From: Sipunculus nudus
Taxonomy: Eukaryota > Annelida > Sipuncula > Golfingiida > Sipunculidae
Assembly (NCBI GenBank): GCA_026874595.1
Contig: CM049319.1
Span: forward strand, 3,812,601-3,876,600
Direction: 5' to 3'
DNA: 64,000 bases
Of the stretch, positions 45,739 to 59,402 are shown one piece after another (the first letter of the stretch is position 1; the number at the start of each line of letters is the position of its first letter). The notes beneath the pieces are model-generated. The model made no database searches, was not told the origin of the DNA, and saw only the letters and a list, made by a program, of their open reading frames with translations. Position numbers and translations under genes: made by a program.

Positions 45739-48700
45739 AGATTGTCACAAACATGGCATAGACTTTCCCAAGCAAATTTACAATCAAGCATAAAGGGTGT
45801 GTGTCACAAGATTGTCACTGTCACAAGATTGTCACAAACATGGCATAGACTTTCCCAAGCAAATTTACAAGCAAGTATAAAGGGTGTGTGTCACAAGATT
45901 GTCACTGTCACAAGATTGTCACAAACATGGCATAGACTTTCCCAAGCAAATTTACCAGCAAGCATAAAGGGAGTGTGTCACAAGATTGTCACAAGATTGT
46001 CACAAACATGGCACAGACTTTCCAAAACAAATTTACAAGCAAGTATAAAGGGTGTGTGTCACAAGATTGTCACTGTCACAAGATTGTCACAAACATGGCA
46101 TAGACTTTCCCAAGCAAATTTACAATCAAGCATAAAGGGTGTGTGTCACAAGATTGTCACTGTCACAAGATTGTCACAAACATGGCATAGTCTTTCCAAA
46201 GCAAATTTACAAGCAAATATAAAGGGTGTGTGTCACAAGATTGTCACTGTCACAAGATTGTCACAAACATGGCATAGACTTTCCCAAGCAAATTTACAAG
46301 CAAGCATAAAGGGAGTGTGTCACAAGATTGTCACAAGATTGTCACAAACATGGCACAGACTTTCCAAAACAAATTTACAAGCAAGTATAAAGGGTGTGTG
46401 TCACAAGATTGTCACTGTCACAAGATTGTCGCAAACATGGCACAGACTTTCCTAAGCACATTTACAAGCAAGTATAAAGGGTGGGTGTCACAAGATTGTC
46501 ACTGTCACAAGATTGTCACAAACATGGCATAGACTTTCTGAAGCAAATTTTACAAGCAATAATAAAGGGTGTGTGTCACAAGATTGTCACTGTCACAAGA
46601 TTGTCACAAACATGGCATAGACTTTCCCAAGCAAATTTACAAGCAAGTATAAAGGTTGTGTGTCACAAGATTGTCACTGTCACAAGATTGTCACAAACAT
46701 GGCATAGACTTTCCCAAGCAAATTTACCAGCAAGCATAAAGGGAGTGTGTCACAAGATTGTCACAAGATTGTCACAGACATGGCATAGAATTTCCCAATC
46801 AAATTTACAAGCAAGTATAAAGGGTGTGTGTCACAAGATTGTCACTGTCACAAGATTGTCACAAACATGGCATAGACTTTCCCAAGCAAATTTACCAGCA
46901 AGCATAAAGGGTGTGTGTCACAAGATTGTCACTGTCACAAGATTGTCACAAACATGGCATAGAATTTCCCAATCAAATTTACAAGCAAGTATAAAGGGTG
47001 TGTGTCACAAGATTGTCACTGTCACAAGATTGTCACAAACATGGCATAGACTTTCCCAAGCAAATTTACAAGCAAGCATAAAGGGAGTGTGTCACAAGAT
47101 TGTCACAAACATGGCACAGACTTTCCCAAACAAATTTACAAGCAATTATAAAGGATGTGTGTCACAAGATTGTCACTGTCACAAGATTGTCACAAACATG
47201 GCACAGACTTTCCTAAGCACATTTACAAGCAATTATAAAGGGTGCGTGTCACAAGATTGTCACTGTCACAAGATTGTCACAAACATGGCATAGACTTTCC
47301 CAAGCAATTTTACAAGCAATTATAAAGGGTGAGTGTCACAAGATTGTCACTGTCACAAGATTGTCACAAACATGGCATAGACTTTCCCAAGCAAATTTAC
47401 AAGCAAGCATAAAGGGAGTGTGCACAAGATTGTCACAAACATGGCACAGACTTTCCCAAACAAATTTACAAGCAAGCATAAAGGTTGTGTGTCACAAGAT
47501 TGTCACTGTCACAAGATTGTCACAAACATACCACAGACTTTCCTAAGCACATTTACAAGCAATTATAAAGGGTGGGTGTCACAAGATTGTCACAAGATTG
47601 TCACAAACAGGGCACAGACTTTCCAAAACAAATTTACAAGCAAGTATAAAGGGTGTGTGTCACAAGATTGTCACTGTCACAAGATTGTCGCAAACATGGC
47701 AGAGACTTTCCTAAGCACATTTACAAGCAAGTATAAAGGGTGGGTGTCACAAGATTGTCACTGTCACAAGATTGTCACAAACATGGCATAGACTTTCTGA
47801 AGCAAATTTTACAAGCAATAATAAAGGGTGTGTGTCACAAGATTGTCACTGTCACAAGATTGTCACAAACATGGCATAGACTTTCCCAAGCAAATTTACA
47901 AGCAAGTATAAAGGGTGTGTGTCACAAGATTGTCACTGTCACAAGATTGTCACAAACATGGCATAGACTTTCCCAAGCAAATTTACCAGCAAGCATAAAG
48001 GGAGTGTGTCACAAGATTGTCACAAGATTGTCACAAACATGGCATAGAATTTCCCAATCAAATTTACAAGCAAGTATAAAGGGTGTGTGTCACAAGATTG
48101 TCACTGTCACAAGATTGTCACAAACATGGCATAGACTTTCCCAAGCAAATTTACAATCAAGCATAAAGGGTGTGTGTCACAAGATTGTCACTGTCACAAG
48201 ATTGTCACAAACATGGCATAGACTTTCCCAAGCAAATTTACAAGCAAGTATAAAGGGTGTGTGTCACAAGATTGTCACTGTCACAAGATTGTCACAAACA
48301 TGGCATAGACTTTCCCAAGCAAATTTACAAGCAAGCATAAAGGGAGTGTGTCACAAGATTGTCACAAGATTGTAACAAACATGGCACAGACTTTCCAAAA
48401 CAAATTTACAAGCAAGTATAAAGGGTGTGTGTCACAAGATTGTCACTGTCACAAGATTGTCACAAACATGGCATAGACTTTCCCAAGCAAATTTACAATC
48501 AAGCATAAAGGGTGTGTGTCACAAGATTGTCACTTTCACAAGATTGTCACAAACATGGCATAGTCTTTCCCAAGCAAATTTACAAGCAAATATAAAGGGT
48601 GTGTGTCACAAGATTGTCACTGTCACAAGATTGTCACAAACATGGCATAGACTTTCCCAAGCAAATTTACAAGCAAGCATAAAGGGAGTGTGTCACAAGA

Positions 48701-51700
48701 TTGTCACAAGATTGTCACAAACATGGCACAGACTTTCCAAAACAAATTTACAAGCAAGTATAAAGGGTGTGTGTCACAAGATTGTCACTGTCACAAGATC
48801 GTCGCAAACATGGCACAGACTTTCCTAAGCACATTTACAAGCAAGTATAAAGGGTGGGTGTCACAAGATTGTCACTGTCACAAGATTGTCACAAACATGG
48901 CATAGACTTTCTGAAGCAAATTTTACAAGCAATAATAAAGGGTGTGTGTCACAAGATTGTCACTGTCACAAGATTGTCACAAACATGGCATAGACTTTCC
49001 CAAGGAAATTTACAAGCAAGTATAAAGGTTGTGTGTCACAAGATTGTCACTGTCACAAGATTGTCACAAACATGGCATAGACTTTCCCAAGCAAATTTAC
49101 CAGCAAGCATAAAGGGAGTGTGTCACAAGATTGTCACAAGATTGTCACAGACATGGCATAGAATTTCCCAATCAAATTTACAAGCAAGTATAAAGGGTGT
49201 GTGTCACAAGATTGTCACTGTCACAAGATTGTCACAAACATGGCATAGACTTTCCCAAGCAAATTTACCAGCAAGCATAAAGGGTGTGTGTCACAAGATT
49301 GTCACTGTCACAAGATTGTCACAAACATGGCATAGAATTTCCCAATCAAATTTACAAGCAAGTATAAAGGGTGTGTGTCACAAGATTGTCACTGTCACAA
49401 GATTGTCACAAACATGGCATAGACTTTCCCAAGCAAATTTACAAGCAAGCATAAAGGGAGTGTGTCACAAGATTGTCACAAACATGGCACAGACTTTCCC
49501 AAACAAATTTACAAGCAAGTATAAAGGATGTGTGTCACAAGATTGTCACTGTCACAAGATTGTCACAAACATGGCACAGACTTTCCTAAGCACATTTACA
49601 AGCAATTATAAAGGGTGCGTGTCACAAGATTGTCACTGTCACAAGATTGTCACAAACATGGCATAGACTTTCCCAAGCAATTTTACAAGCAATTATAAAG
49701 GGTGAGTGTCACAAGATTGTCACTGTCACAAGATTGTCACAAACATGGCATAGACTTTCCCAAGCAAATTTACAAGCAAGCATAAAGGGAGTGTGCACAA
49801 GATTGTCACAAACATGGCACAGACTTTCCCAAACAAATTTACAAGCAAGCATAAAGGTTGTGTGTCACAAGATTGTCACTGTCACAAGATTGTCACAAAC
49901 ATGGCACAGACTTTCCTAAGCACATTTACAAGCAATTATAAAGGGTGCGTGTCACAAGATTGTCACTGTCACAAGATTGTCACAAACATGGGATAGACTT
50001 TCCCAAGCAAATTTTACTAGCAATTATAAAGGATGTGTGTCACAAGATTGTCACTGTCACAAGATTGTCACAAATATGGCATAGACTTTCCCAAGCAAAT
50101 TTACAATCAAGCTTAAAGGGTGTGTGTCACAAGATTGTCACTGTCACAAGATTGTCACAAACATGGCATAGACTTTCCCAAGCAAATTTACAAGCAAGTA
50201 TAAAGGGTGTGTGTCACAAGATTGTCACTGTCACAAGATTGTAACAAATATGGCATAGACTTTCCCAAGCAAATTTACAAGCAAGCATAAAGGGAGTGTG
50301 TCACAAGATTGTCACAAGATTGTCACAAACATGGCACAGACTTTCCAAAACAAATTTACAAGCAAGTATAAAGGGTGTGTGTCACAAGATTGTCACTGTC
50401 ACAAGATTGTCACAAACATGGCATAGACTTTGCCAAGCAAATTTACAATCCAGCATAAAGGGTGTGTGTCACAAGATTGTCACTGTCACAAGATTGTCAC
50501 AAACATGGCATAGTCTTTCCCAAGTAAATTTACAAGCAAGTATAAAGGGTGTGTGTCACAAGATTGTCACTGTCACAAGATTGTCACAAACATGGCATAG
50601 ACTTTCCCAAGCAAATTTACAAGCAAGCATAAAGGGAGTGTGTCACAAGATTGTCACAAGATTGTCACAAACATGGCACAGACTTTCCAAAACAAATTTA
50701 CAAGCAAGTATAAAGGGTGTGTGTCACAAGATTGTCACTGTCACAAGATTGTCGCAAACATGGCACAGACTTTGCTAAGCACATTTACAAGCAAGTATAA
50801 AGGGTGGGTGTCACAAGATTGTCACTGTCACAAGATTGTCACAAACATGGCATAGACTTTCCTAAGCAAATTTACAAGCAAGTATCAAGGGTGTGTGTCA
50901 CAAGATTGTCACTGTCACAAGATTGTCACAAACATGGCATAGTCTTTCCCAAGTAAATTTACAAGCAAGTATAAAGGGTGTGTGTCACAAGATTGTCACT
51001 GTCACAAGATTGTCACAAACATGGCATAGACTTTCCCAAGCAAATTTACAAGCAAGCATAAAGGGAGTGTGTCACAAGATTGTCACAAGATTGTCACAAA
51101 CATGGCACAGACTTTCCAAAACAAATTTACAAGCAAGTATAAAGGGTGTGTGTCACAAGATTGTCACTGTCACAAGATTGTCGCAAACATGGCACAGACT
51201 TTGCTAAGCACATTTACAAGCAAGTATAAAGGGTGGGTGTCACAAGATTGTCACTGTCACAAGATTGTCACAAACATGGCATAGACTTTCTGAAGCAAAT
51301 TTTACAAGCAATAATAAAGGGTGTGTGTCACAAGATTGTCACTGTCACAAGATTGTCACAAACATGGCATAGACTTTCCTAAGCAAATTTACAAGCAAGT
51401 ATCAAGGGTGTGTGTCACAAGATTGTCACTGTCACAAGATTGTCACAAACATGGCATAGACTTTCCCAAGCAAATTTACCAGCAAGCATAAAGGGAGTGT
51501 GTCACAAGATTGTCACAAGATTGTCACAGACATGGCATAGAATCTCCCAATCAAATTTACAAGCAATTATAAAGGGTGTGTGTCACAAGATTGTCACTGT
51601 CACAAGATTGTCACAAACATGGCATAGACTTTCCCAAGCAAATTTACAAGCAAGTATAAAGGGTGTGTGTCACAAGATTGTCACTGTCACAAGATTGTCA

Positions 51701-53150
51701 CAAACATGGCATAGACTTTCCCAAGCAATTTTACAAGCAATTATAAAGGGTGTTTGTCACCAGATTGTCACTGTCACAAGATTGTCACAAACATGGCATA
51801 GACTTTCCCAAGCAAATTTTCCAGCAAGCATAAAGGGAGTGTGTCACAAGATTGTCACAAGATTGTCACAAACATGGTATAGAATTTCCCAAACAAATTT
51901 ACAAGCAAGTATAAAGGGTGTGTGTCACAAGATTGTCACTGTCACAAGATTGTCGCAAACATGGCACAGACTTTGCTAAGCACATTTACAAGCAAGTATA
52001 AAGGGTGGGTGTCACAAGATTGTCACTGTCACAAGATTGCCACAAACATGGCATAGACTTTCTGAAGCAAATTTTACAAGCAATAATAAAGGGTGTGTGT
52101 CACAAGATTGTCACTGTCACAAGATTGTCACAAACATGGCATAGACTTTCCTAAGCAAATTTACAAGCAAGTATCAAGGGTGTGTGTCACAAGATTGTCA
52201 CTGTCACAAGATTGTCACAAACATGGCATAGACTTTCCCAAGCAAATTTACCAGCAAGCATAAAGGGAGTGTGTCACAAGATTGTCACAAGATTGTCACA
52301 GACATGGCATAGAATCTCCCAATCAAATTTACAAGCAATTATAAAGGGTGTGTGTCACAAGATTGTCACTGTCACAAGATTGTCACAAACATGGCATAGA
52401 CTTTCCCAAGCAAATTTACAAGCAAGTATCAAGGGTGTGTGTCACAAGATTGTCACTGTCACAAGATTGTCACAAACATGGCATAGACTTTCCCAAGCAA
52501 TTTTCCAGCAAGCATAAAGGGAGTGTGTCACAAGATTGTCACAAGATTGTCACAAACATGGCATAGAATTTCCCAAACAAATTTACAAGCAAGTATAAAG
52601 GGTGTGTGTCACAAGATTGTCACTGTCACAAGATTGTCACAAACATGGCATAGACTTTCCCAAGCAAATTTACAATCAAGCATAAAGGGTGTGTGTCACA
52701 AGATTGTCACTGTCACAAGATTGTCACAAACATGGCATAGACTTTCCCAAGCAAATTTACAAGCAAGTATAAAGGGTGTGTGTCACAAGATTGTCACAGT
52801 CACAAGATTGTAACAAACATGGCATAGACTTTCCCAAGCAAATTTACAAGCAAGCATAAAGGGAGTGTGTCACAAGATTGTCACAAACATGTCATAGACT
52901 TTCCGAAGCAAATTTACAAGCAAGTATATAGGGTGTGTGTCACAAGATTGTCACTGTCGCAAGATTGTCACAAACATGGTATAGACTGTCCCAAGCAATT
53001 TACAAGCCATTATAAAGGGAGTGTGTCACAAGATTGTCACTGTCACAAGATTGTCACAAACATTGCACAGACTGTCCCAAGCAAATTCGAAGCAAGCATA
53101 AAAGGTGTGTGTCACAATATTGTCACTGTCACAAACATAGCACAGACTTA
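45739..53150 (+). repeat. 87/81-bp minisatellite, array 2 (about 86 units)
   Basis: Same unit as array 1 but on the plus strand: TCACAAACATGGCATAGACT, then CAAATTTACAAGCAAGTATA and paired TGTCACAAGATTGTCAC blocks. Unit variants recur in fixed order: a CTAAGCACATTTACA variant, a CTGAAGCAAATTTTACA variant, and 81-bp short units. This reveals a higher-order duplication of 2,373 bp (46317-47546 repeats at 48690-49919) and further shifts of about 429, 772 and 1,259 bp. Small indels break the frame several times, unlike array 1. The last units (52870-53150) are more diverged. Confidence 0.95.
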
Positions 53151-53366
53151 CATGTTCAGCTTCTGTGGTTTGGGCGTCTTGCACTGACACTGCTATGGCA
53201 CAGACTGGTAGTAAGGCCATGTGTGTAGAGGGTTTCTTTGGTCAGATCTTGTGTCTGCAGTCCTCCATTCCCCCAACCCTCTACATTTGGCACATGATAT
53301 ATAAAGAGGAAAACTACAAAAAATATGGTGGATATGGGGAAATGGAGGTAATCCCCAACATGTTGT
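53151..53366 (-). repeat. flank of array 2, inverted relative to the array 1 flank
   Basis: Read on the minus strand it contains CAACATGTTGGGGATTACCT, CCATTTCCCC, AAACCCTCTACACACATGGCC and AGTCTGTGCCATAGCAGTG. All of these have counterparts in the same order at 25510-25655. It additionally contains CCTCCATTCCCCCAACCCTC on the plus strand (about 53263), giving a local inverted repeat not present in the other flank. Confidence 0.7.
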
Positions 53367-53539
53367 GTATATGGATATATTCCCGACGTTTTCCGGCAGA
53401 TAAACGCAATGTATCAGACACATTGAGAAGCGGTGAATGTTGTTAAAAAGCACGCTACACAATTTAATTGTAATTACAAGTATATAGATCAAAGGTTAAA
53501 TACATTTATCACAGCCACTGGTGAGCAGCAGGATTTATT

Positions 53540-56500
53540 AGCAGCAGCCACATGTAAGTTGCAACCATGTATATTCGCCAAAATATCAGTATTATTCTGC
53601 ATGTTCAACACCCTAGGTGAATTTTAACCTAATCATATGCACAAAAAGCCCTGTTAAATGCTAAAAATCCCTTTTTTTAAAGACACCCCCTAATGGCAAG
53701 TATTAACAGCGGCCATCTGCAAACTGCAACCCTGTATATGTTCACCAAAAGATAAGTTAAATCCTGCATTTTGAACACCCTAGCTGAATTTTAACCTGAT
53801 CATATGCACAAAAAGCCATGTAAAGTGCTAAAAATCCATTTTTGCTCCTCATTGGTACAAAAACACAGCCAGGTCTCCCAATTTTTGTATACATATTTCT
53901 CCAAGGGGTCATCTGCAGCCCAAAACTTTTCAGACTAATCAGCCAAATAACACAGAATTTAGCTCAAGACACCACATGTATTAAAGCCAATTTGATTCGG
54001 TACGGATGAAAACACTTTAAAGGATACCTCAAAATGGTAGGTATTAACAGGAGCCATATGCAAATTGCAACCATGTATGTTCACCAAAGTATCAGTGAAA
54101 TCCTGCATTTTGAACAACCTAGCTGAATTTTAACCTGATCATATGCACAAAAAGCCATATAAAGTGCTAAAAATCCATTTTTTGCTCCTCATTGGTACAA
54201 AAACACAGCCAGGTCTCCCAATTTTTGTATACATATTTCTCCAAGGGGTCATCTGCAGCCCAAAACTTTTCAGACTAATCAGCCAAATAACACAGAATTT
54301 AGCTCAAGACACCACATGTATTAAAGCCAATTTGATTCGGTACGGATGAAAACACTTTAAAGGATACCTCAAAATGGTAGGTATTAACAGGAGCCATATG
54401 CAAATTGCAACCATGTATGTTCACCAAAGTATCAGTAAAATCCTGCATTTTGAACACCCTAGCTGAATTTTAACATGATCATATGCACAAAAAGCCATAT
54501 AAAGTGCTAAAAATCCATTTTTTGCTCCTCATTGGTGCAAAAACACAGCCAGGTCTCCCAATTTTTGTATACATATTTCTCCAAGGGGTCATCTGCAGCC
54601 CAAAACTTTTCAGACTAATCAGCCAAATAACACAGAATTTAGCTCAATACACCACATGTATTAAAGCCAATTTGATTCGGTACGGATGAAAACACTTTAA
54701 AGGATACCTCAAAATGGTAGGTATTAACAGGAGCCATATGCAAATTGCAACCATGTATGTTCACCAAATTATCAGTAAAATCCTGCATTTTGAACACCCT
54801 AGCTGAATTTAAACCTGATCATATGCACAAAAAGCCATATAAAGTGCTAAAAATCCATTTTTTGCTCCTCATTGGTACAAAAACACAGCCAGGTCTCCCA
54901 ATTTTTGTTTACATATTTCTCCAAGGGGTCATCTGCAGCCCAAAACTTTTCAGACTAATCAGCCAAATAACACAGAATTTAGCTCAAGACACCACATGTA
55001 TTAAAGCCAATTTGATTCGGTACGGATGAAAACACTTTAAAGGATACCTCAAAATGGTAGGTATTAACAGGAGCCATATGCAAATTGCAACCATGTATGT
55101 TCACCAAAGTATCAGTAAAATCCTGCATTTTGAACACCCTAGCTGAATTTAAACCTGATCATACGCACAAAAAGCCATATAAAGTGCTAAAAATCCATTT
55201 TTTGCTCCTCATTGGTACAAAAACACAGCCAGGTCTCCCAATTTTTGTATACATATTTCTCCAAGGGGTCATCTGCAGCCCAAAACTTTTCAGACTAATC
55301 AGCCAAATAACACAGAATTTAGCTCAAGACACCACATGTATTAAAGCCAACTTGATTCGGTACGGATGAAAACACTTTAAAGGATACCTCAAAATGGTAG
55401 GTATTAACAGGAGCCATATGCAAATTGCAACCATGTATGTTCACCAAAGTATCAGTAAAATCCTGCATTTTGAACACCCTAGCTGAATTTTAACCTGATC
55501 ATATGCACAAAAAGCCATGTAAAGTGCTAAAAATCCATTTTGTGCTCCTCATTGGTACAAAAACACAGCCAGGTCTCCCAATTTTTGTTTACATATTTCT
55601 CCAAGGGGTCAGCTGCAGCCCAAAACTTTTCAGACTAATCAGCCAAATAACACAGAATTTAGCTCAAGACACCACATGTATTAAAGCCAATTTGATTTGG
55701 TACAGATGAAAACACTTTAAAGGATACCTCAAAATGGTAGGTATTAACAGGAGCCATATGCAAATTGCAGCCATGTATGTTCACCAAAGTATCAGTAAAA
55801 TCCTGCATTTTGAACACCCTAGCTGAATTTTAACCTGATCATATGCACAAAAAGCCATGTAAAGTGCTAAAAATCCATTTTTTGCTCCCCATTGGTACAA
55901 AAACACAGCCAGGTCTCCCAATTTTTGTATACATATTTCTCCAAGGGGTCATCTGCAGCCCAAAACTTTTCAGACTAATCAGCCAAATAACACAGAATTC
56001 AGCTCAAGACACCACATGTATTAAAGCCAATTTGATTCGGTACGGATGAAAACACTTTAAAGGATACCTCAAAATGGTAGGTATTAACAGGAGCCATAAT
56101 TATGCAAATTGCAACCATGTATGTTCACCAAAGTATCAGTAAAATCCTGCATTTTGAACACCCTAGCTGAATTTTAACATGATCATATGCACAAAAAGCC
56201 ATGTAAAGTGCTAAAAATCCATTTTTTGCTCCTCATTGGTACAAAAACACAGCCAGGTCTCCCAATTTTTGTATACATATTTCTCCAAGGGGTCATCTGC
56301 AGCCCAAAACTTTTCAGACTAATCAGCCAAATAACACAGAATTTAGCTCAAGACACCACATGTATTAAAGCCAATTTGATTCGGTACAGATGAAAACACT
56401 TTAAAGGATACCTCAAAATGGTAGGTATTTAAACAGGAGCCATATGCAAATTGCAACCATGTATGTTCACCAAAGTATCAGTAAAATCCTGCATTTTGAA

Positions 56501-56735
56501 TACCCTAGCTGAATGTTAACCTGATCATGTGCACAAAAGCCCTGCCAAATGCTAAAAATCAATTTTTCGCACCTTATTGGCACACAAACACAGCCACCTC
56601 TCCCAATTTTTGTATGTAATTTCCCCAAGGGTTTACTTCAGCCCAAACATTTCAGACCAATCAGTGTAATAACACAGAATTTAGCCCAAAACTCCACATG
56701 TTTACAGCCAATGTTGAGTCTGTATGGATGATTTT
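53540..56735 (+). repeat. 340-bp satellite, nine to ten units
   Basis: Starts of the phrase ATGCAAATTGCAACCATGTA fall near 54058, 54398, 54738, 55078, 55418, 55758, 56102 and 56444, at 340-bp spacing except for 344 and about 342 at the last two, caused by small insertions. Central units are nearly identical; the first (53540-53720) and last (56520-56735) are diverged or partial. Each unit includes a 60-94 codon open stretch, but 340 is not a multiple of three and the stretches are not joined, so this is not coding. Confidence 0.95.
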
Positions 56736-56846
56736 TGTAATATGCATGTTATATGTAAAAATTCCTATTTTTTGTAATTTTACATGCAACTTAAAAAAAA
56801 AAATCCCCAATGGCTGTCATTTAATCTATTGTACAAACCACACAAA

Positions 56847-56895
<49 letters not shown>

Positions 56896-56941
56896 TATTA
56901 ATAACTATGGTTATAGGCTTGGTTCCATAGCTCAGTTTACC

Positions 56942-56984
<43 letters not shown>

Positions 56985-59402
56985 CTATTTGACATAAAAG
57001 TTATGTATCCATAAACAATTATTCAACATCATTTTTTGTTTTAATTGTGTCTGGAGACTGTTGTTAAGGATTTGTATCTGCTGACACAAAAGCAACCTGT
57101 GACACATAGAGAAATATACATACATAATACATAATATGCAGGTTATGTGTTATACATTTCACAAAATATGAGATTATATGATTTAATGAGGAAAATAAGT
57201 GAGAAACTGGGAAGATTATCCACTTGAGTTACTGAAATAACAGTTGTAATCTATTTTCAGGTTTTTTTGGTGTTTGTTACAGATATAACAGTTTATCTGA
57301 AGGCATTTGTCTTTATATGTATAAATGGAATTTTGTAGCAAATCAATCCTTGGAGACTATGAGTGAAATTTTGTAAATAATGAATTGGTCAGTTCATTCA
57401 TGACTTTTGTTGTCATATAATGTTTTTTAGTTAGTTGTCTGCTGTCTTATTTTTAGTTCTGGTTTTATTTGTAACAAGGGTATCTTTATGTCTTATGTCA
57501 TGTTAGTGTGTCATTGTCCTTGTTGAAAAATTAAATGTTTGTTAAAAATCGCTTTAGTGCTTCATGACAGTATTTATAGTATAATTTTATTTAATTTAGT
57601 CTGAAAATGTCATTTATTTTTAAGAAAAATTTTTAATGATTTATACATTATAAAACTAAATCTGGATTAGAATTAATTAAACCCAAACTGGAAACATAAT
57701 ATATCTTATTTTTAAAACATTATACCTGATTCAATTCCCCAACCCTAACTTTAGATAAGTTGACACATTATTTATACAACTTTATGGTCTATACCAGCAC
57801 TCAGTGATGTATATTTGAAAATAATTTTCCTTAATTGTGGGCGTAATACATAACCAATGTTTGATGAAGGCCTTTGTGTCACTGTGTGTTGCTAGCCTCC
57901 TCTCAAAATGAAGATAATTTTTTTTAATTGTTTCGTATATGGCACATTTCCGCTTATATATGACATCCATATTTGGCTCTTATAAAAAAAAGTTCATATA
58001 GATCAGACATAGGCCTATTTATAAGGATACAATACATATGACTTTTTTCTTGCTATAATTTATGTGATTGCATGGACAACGAGATGTGTGAGTGTGTGTG
58101 TGTGCCATTCTATGTCATTATTCATGATGTGGAGAGTAGTTCCATCTGGGGAAGGTGGCTCATAAATAGACGATAAATAAAATGAACCTGACACTTTTTC
58201 ATATATATTTTCCTACCCATGTCTACATGCGTAACAAACTTGTGAATTTGGCGGGTTAAAAGTTTCAAAGCACCTATCGTCCAAGTTTAAAAAAAAAAAT
58301 TTTGGATATGATAGGAGGTTACGATTTCGGCATTTACTTTGTGCTGGCGGGAAATATGAATCTGCGGGCAGGCAGGACGTGGTCGTTAGCTCCTTCGGTA
58401 AGTATATAATATGACAGTAGGCCCATCTAGGCCAATGTAACCAGCTAATGTCTTCAGGCACATCACTGTTTTCTTAGGTATGCGAAAACCCATAAAAATA
58501 TTTTCTTCAAATTGAGTAATAATGACCATATGATAAGAAAGTTTCTTAGATCTTTTATTATCGCTCAGGTCAAGTTTTATGAATGTGTGTCTTTGGTTTA
58601 GATTGCCTCGTCCAATATTCCAATTAGCGCTGCTGTCTGCATAAACAATTATACACATGAAAGGAGAATCCTAGTTGTTGATTCCACCACAAAGGTTTAG
58701 GGCAATTATAGCCAACCCGGACATAGTCAAAGACCATATCCCTAGCTAGAAGTGCAGGGTAGAACATAACTGCATTAAATGCGGCGGTATCCAGGACTCT
58801 AGATACCGCATAAAAAGCTTCAGAGTAAACTGGAGAACTTCTAACCCTTGTCGGGAAAAAAAATCATGTAAAATCAAATATTGCGTTTATGACAAGGAAA
58901 CTGTAAGTAATCTAAGGGAGATATAGTACTTTATTCGAATGACCAAGAAATTCAGATAAATATTATGTTTTAGTATGTAAACAAGACTCACTTTTAAAAC
59001 TTTGCAACCCTTGCGCTTGAAACTGTCTCAGAATCTGAAACAATGAACTGCGTGACCTTTGCTCGCTGAGCCAACATAGCCCGTTACCACTGGTTACACA
59101 GGCGGCTGCCGGCCAGCCATGGGTGGGGAAAACCCAGAGCACACATCGTTCCCTGTGTATCACCGTTTATTAGGATAATACATACTCTGCTAATCAACAT
59201 TTGAAGTGGACAAACACTGTCTAAGTGGTATGTTATATGTGTATTTGATTAGAATATCTTTATTTCCTAACGAATATGACATTTTTAGACGAAATATCAG
59301 AATTTAATTGTCATGTGGAATGTCACCAGTTTCCTCAAATCATCTTCTAGGGCTCTTGCACAGCTTAGCTTAGTAAGAGAGCACAGGTGCTAGGTAGAAC
59401 AG
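56736..59402. other. non-coding DNA with (TA)n and (AG)n
   Basis: (TA)n at 56850-56893 and (AG)n at 56944-56979. The rest is AT-rich. A GC-richer patch at 58980-59165 holds a 66-codon minus-strand frame without recognisable features. No gene is supported. Confidence 0.45.

Noticed and set aside
45739-53150. CRISPR-like array (repeat plus spacer)
   Set aside because: The whole 87-bp unit is repeated, including the would-be spacers, and the context is eukaryotic. No cas genes are present.
54143-56393. 68-94 codon ORFs repeated every 340 bp
   Set aside because: The period is not a multiple of three, the frames do not join, and each is bounded by the repeat itself.
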